Origin: RI-153 sp963721725
GTDB taxonomy: Bacteria > Chloroflexota > Anaerolineae > Caldilineales > Caldilineaceae
Assembly (NCBI GenBank): GCA_963721725.1
Contig: CAVRLX010000019.1
Location: 124,001 to 188,000 of the forward strand
Direction: 5' to 3'
Length of the DNA stretch: 64,000 bases
Position 1 is the first letter of the stretch. Each line of letters begins with the position of its first letter. A program made the translations under genes and the position numbers. Below are positions 60,601 through 64,000 of this stretch, in pieces. The notes under the pieces are model-generated. The model had not been told where the DNA came from, did not search any database, and was given only the letters and a program-made list of their open reading frames with translations.

Positions 60601-61976
60601 CTCTCCGGCCAGGGGCGGCTGACCAGTCGCCAGTTTCAACGTGCTTAACTACTTCAATGGCGACGGTGCGGGCGGCGGCTTCCCCACCAGTCGCGGAGCC
60701 ACGACCCTGGAAGAATTCAAGCGCCAACAGACCAAAATTATCACAGCGCTGCTTTCGATTGACGCCGAGATTGTGGGGCTAATGGAGATCGAGAACGACG
60801 GCTACGGCCAGACCAGCGCCATTTCTGGCTTGGTCACCGGGCTGAACGCCATCGCCGGGAGCGGGGTCTATACCTATGTCAACCCCGGCACAGCGGTGTG
60901 GGGCAGCGACGAGATCGCCGTCGCCCTGATCTACAAGCCCGGCAGCGTCGCCCCAGTGGGTGTCACCGCCACGCTGACCACAGGCACCTTCTCCCAAGAA
61001 GAGGGCAGCCGCCTCAACCGCCAGCCGCTGGCCCAGAGCTTTCAAGAGAAGAGCAGCGGCGAGGTCCTTACGGTGATGGTTAACCATCTGAAATCCAAAG
61101 GCAGTTGCCCCACGGCCCCGGACCTGAACGCCGACCAGAATGACGGCCAAAGTTGCTGGAACGCCCACCGCACCCAGTCGGCGGCGGCGTTGCTCGCGTG
61201 GATCGCCACCGATCCCACGGGCAGCGGCGACCCCGACGTACTGATCATTGGCGATCTCAACAGCTATGCCATGGAAGATCCCATCACCACGCTGACTGCG
61301 GGTGGCTTCACGAATCTTGCCAAAGCGCATGGGGAGAGCTACAGCTATGGCTTTGACGGTCAATGGGGGACGCTGGACTATGCCCTGGCAAGCGCCAGCC
61401 TCGCCCGCCAGATCACCGATGCTACAATCTGGCACAGTAACGCCGACGAGCCGCGCATTTTGGACTATAACCAGGAATTCAACCCGCCCTCACTCTATCG
61501 CCCGGACGCCTATCGAGCCGCCGATCATGATGCCGTGGTGACAGAACTAAATCTGTACACCTCTGGAGCCAGGCTGGGCATCCACAAGACGGTGGTCCTG
61601 ACCCATGACCCAGCCCGGCCCGGCGATCCCATCACCTATACGATTGTGATCAGCAACAGCGGAGACGTGACAGCGACGAATGTACGCATCACCGACACCA
61701 TGCCTATGGGGGTGAACGGCAGCAATCTAGATATCACCATCACGATTGGGGCTGGCACCAGATTTAGCATGACTGTGCCCGCCCGGGTGGACGATGCACG
61801 CGCCCCTGGGCATGGAGATCGTCAATACCGTTGTCTATGGCTACGCCGGGGGCCGCGGCAGCGATAGCGCCCGCTTCACCCTGGTAGCGCCCTATCGTAT
61901 CTTTGTGCCGCAGATGCTCAAGCCCGAGTTCTACGTCTACTTGCCCTACAGCGTTAAGACAATACCAGAGGAATAG
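57685..61976 (+). CDS. Secreted ExeM/NucH-type nuclease with lamin-tail domains, DUF11 module and LP tail; two frameshifts
   Basis: About 1,430 residues from ATG 57685. Signal peptide; first lamin-tail domain (LFFSEYIEGSGNNQALELYN), second (LLISEVVVNPTAGEFVEIYN), an OB-like domain (VVLEGIVVGDFQ). Near 60630 the frame shifts into an endonuclease/exonuclease/phosphatase domain: VGLMEIENDG (metal Glu), VNHLKSKG (His), IIGDLNSYAMEDP (Asp, Asn) and RAADHDAVV (catalytic Asp-His). Then a DUF11-like module (DPITYTIVISNSGDVTATNV), a second shift near 61795, and FYVYLPYSVKTIPEE at the end. It likely degrades extracellular DNA. Both breaks need one base. Confidence 0.8.
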
Positions 61977-62131
61977 GTATTCACGAAGCTTTTGTGTTAC
62001 GTCTGGGGCTTTCATGTCTCAACTCTCTGGGATGCTGCCGTCAGGGCAGGTATATAGACGTGTGTACGGCGGGATTCCATATTACGGGCCGATTTTTGGT
62101 AAAATTTACACGGTGAAATTCGTGCATTTCC

Positions 62132-63623
62132 ATGGCAAATCTGTGTGATCGTGTGAAGACTCAATCCATCGCCTTTTTCAACCGAGATCTCAAAGTCGGG
62201 GGCATGCTGCTCTGGGTCGCCCTGTTGGGGATTGCCCTGTCGTTGGCGCTGCTTCCCTTGCGCGCGGCGCTGCTTCTGGTTGTGGGCAGCGGAGGGCTGC
62301 TGTTGGCAATGCGCTGGCCTGCCCTGGCCTGGATCGGCCTGGGACTGACGCTGCCCTTTGCCAGCGCGCTAAAGCTCGGCCCGCTCAGCGCCGCCGATCT
62401 GCTCTTGCTGGGCGCGCTGGCGCTGTGGGCCGCCGACGGCGTGCGCCGTCGACGGTTGACACTCGCCCCGGCGCGGCTGCCTTTCTTCGTGGCAATCTAC
62501 ATCACAGCCCTGCTGATTACGCTTCCTCAGGCCGCTGATTTGGGGGAAGCCGCCGCCGAAGTGATAAAATGGGCCGAGGTGTTGCTGGTGATCTGGGTGG
62601 CGGGACAGGCATTGGACCGCCGCTCGGCGCGCTGGCTGGTGGTGGCGTTGCTGGCAAGCGCCAGCGTGCAGGGGATGCTGGGGCTGTATCAGTTTCTTTT
62701 CCGCGTGGGGCCTGATGCCTTTATCCTCATGGATCGTTTCATGCCGCGCCGCCGGCAGCTTCGGCCAGCCCAATCCCTATGCGGGCTATTTGGGGCTAAC
62801 GCTGCCTGTGGCGGTAAGTTTGGCGTTGTGGGCGGGGAATCAATATTGGATATTGGAGAATAGGGATGGGAACGTGAAAGCCCAATCTCCAATACCCAAT
62901 ACCCAATATCTACTACCCTGGCTGCTCTTTACTCTAGCCGCTGCTGCCCTCATGAGTCTGGGTTTGATGGCAAGCTGGTCACGCGGGGGCTGGCTGGGCG
63001 TCGGGGCGGGCGTGGGGATTGTGATCGTTTTTCGCAGCCGTCGCGCCTTGATCATCAGTGTAGGGTTGGCGCTGATGCTGGTGGGGGCGGCGGCGCTGGG
63101 TGCGGTCAATCCACAGTGGATGCCCCCGGCGCTATCCGACCGACTGGCCGATATCCCGGCCTATGTGGGGCTGGGGATTGACGAGGTGATCAACCAGCCC
63201 GTCACCGACGAAAACTTTTCCGTGATTGAACGGCTGGCCCACTGGCTGGCAGCCTGGCGCATGTGGGAACGCTCACCCTGGCTGGGCATTGGGCCGGGCA
63301 ACTACGCCGCGGTCTATCCCGCCGTGCGGCTGCCGCTGTGGGAAGATCCGCTGGGCCATGCCCACAACATCTATCTCAACGTGCTGGCCGAGACTGGCCT
63401 AATCGGATTGACGGCGTATGGATTGCTCTGGGCGTTTGTGATAGCCTGGGTCTGGCGGCAAGCGCGACACAGCCCACCCCAAAGTTGGCGTGGTGCGCTT
63501 GCCATCGGCATACTGGGCATGATCGCCCATTTGAGCGTGCATCAATTTTTCGACAATCTCTTTGTGCAGGGCATTTACATCCATCTTGCCCTGGGGTTGG
63601 CGGCTCTGGCTGCCCATGAATAG
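62132..63623 (+). CDS. O-antigen ligase/polymerase (Wzy/WaaL)-like membrane protein; one frameshift
   Basis: About 497 residues from ATG 62132. At least ten hydrophobic helices. The first frame ends its useful part with FILMDRFMPRR near 62750; the second continues SFGQPNPYAGYLGLTLPVAVS, the N-P-Y-A-G motif of the O-antigen ligase family, then SWSRGGWLGVGAG and the periplasmic loop with WLGIGPGNYAAVYP and HAHNIYLNVLAETG, the family's hallmark H-x-H-N. A repeat-derived insert interrupts the loop after WAGNQYWILEN. Probably polymerises or ligates a surface polysaccharide. Confidence 0.82.
62841..62912. repeat. Heptamer-unit inverted hairpin inside a coding sequence
   Basis: ATATTGGATATTGGAGA (62843-62859) faces TCTCCAATACCCAATACCCA (62887-62906), itself a tandem of CCAATAC. 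Same class as the intergenic elements at 15351, 21122 and 31207, but here it is read in-frame within the O-antigen-ligase gene. Confidence 0.65.
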
Positions 63624-64000
63624 GATACCTGTGAAGGATTTTCAAGAGGAGCGTAGACGATTGAATTGGATTGAAGCCATCCCGATTCGAGGGCGCAAAC
63701 GCAAAGAAGCCAAACGCTTTGTAAAATTCGCCATTGTCGGCGCGTTGGGCGCGCTCACCGACTTTGCCGTGCTCAACACCCTGATTCAATTTTTGGGGAT
63801 GCTTGAAGAAATCGCCAACGTTTTCAGCTTTTCGGCAGCCGTGGCCCAGAACTTCGTCCTCAACCGGCTGTGGACCTTCCCCGAAAGCCAGGAACGCTCG
63901 TTGCGCCGCCAATTGGTGCAATTTATCATGGTCAGCCTGATCGGCCTTGCCATCAACACCCTGATCTTCTCGTTTATCCACCGCAGCTTGGAACCCTATT
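63616..64000 (+). CDS. GtrA-family membrane protein, partial (cut by right edge)
   Basis: Open from ATG 63616, overlapping the upstream stop by 8 bases, to the edge (128 codons). TTG 63661 behind AGGAG is an alternative start. RFVKFAIVGALGALTDFAVL is a GtrA first helix, and FSFSAAVAQNFVLNRLWTF with N-R-x-W-T-F is the family signature; a third helix starts LVQFIMVSLIGLAINTLIF. GtrA-like proteins help flip lipid-linked sugars for cell-envelope glycosylation, which fits its polysaccharide neighbour. Confidence 0.85.
   Translation, partial: MNRIPVKDFQEERRRLNWIEAIPIRGRKRKEAKRFVKFAIVGALGALTDFAVLNTLIQFLGMLEEIANVFSFSAAVAQNFVLNRLWTFPESQERSLRRQLVQFIMVSLIGLAINTLIFSFIHRSLEPY

Overview
The window looks like a chromosomal piece of a filamentous, heterotrophic member of the Chloroflexota (Caldilineae/Anaerolineae/Ardenticatenia type). 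I infer this from the mix of FAD-independent sugar-acid catabolism, MalFG-type sugar transporters, very large secreted beta-helix and collagen-like proteins, and a recurring C-terminal xYLPxxx/xFLPxxx tail on secreted proteins. G+C is fairly high and both strands carry genes. I found no rRNA, tRNA, CRISPR array, IS transposase or phage structural gene.

Region 1 (1-14 kb, almost all minus strand): an AAA_24-type ATPase running off the left edge, a VOC protein, two GNAT acetyltransferases, remnants of a methyltransferase and a 2'-5' RNA ligase-like protein, a ThuA-like protein, a large secreted S8 (subtilisin) protease with PA and CHRD domains, an amidase lacking its nucleophile serine, a PAF-acetylhydrolase-like lipase, an UlaG-like metallo-hydrolase, a candidate orphan small RNA with its own promoter and terminator, and a DUF3800 protein.

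Region 2 (14-33 kb): a divergent catabolic locus. Leftward are two solute-binding lipoproteins, two MalF/MalG permease pairs, a D-2-hydroxyacid dehydrogenase, an SDR and an enolase-superfamily sugar-acid dehydratase. Rightward are a GntR/FCD regulator, a second 2-hydroxyacid dehydrogenase, a PhyH oxygenase, an NAD-dependent epimerase, a fumarylacetoacetase-family hydrolase and E1alpha-E1beta-E2 of a 2-oxoacid dehydrogenase. Perfect 19-bp inverted arms lie between the divergent units. The inferred job is uptake of a sugar or sugar acid, non-phosphorylative dehydration/oxidation/hydrolysis to a 2-oxoacid, and entry to acyl-CoA.

Region 3 (33-62 kb, plus strand): a surface-protein island. It holds an 883-aa secreted protein with a Cna-B/SdrD-like module, a ~4,600-codon giant beta-helix protein (broken by frameshifts), a dockerin plus cohesin-like protein, a cohesin-like plus collagen-like plus beta-helix protein, two small secreted proteins and a lamin-tail/ExeM-type nuclease. 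Several end in the LP tail, and the cohesin-like modules share a cysteine pair, suggesting one co-assembled cell-surface or sheath structure.

Region 4 (62-64 kb): an O-antigen-ligase-like membrane protein and a GtrA-family protein cut by the right edge.

A caution for every reader: about twenty genes are interrupted by single-base frameshifts that leave conserved domains intact on both sides. I read most of these as consensus/assembly errors rather than real gene decay, and annotate the reconstructed spans.
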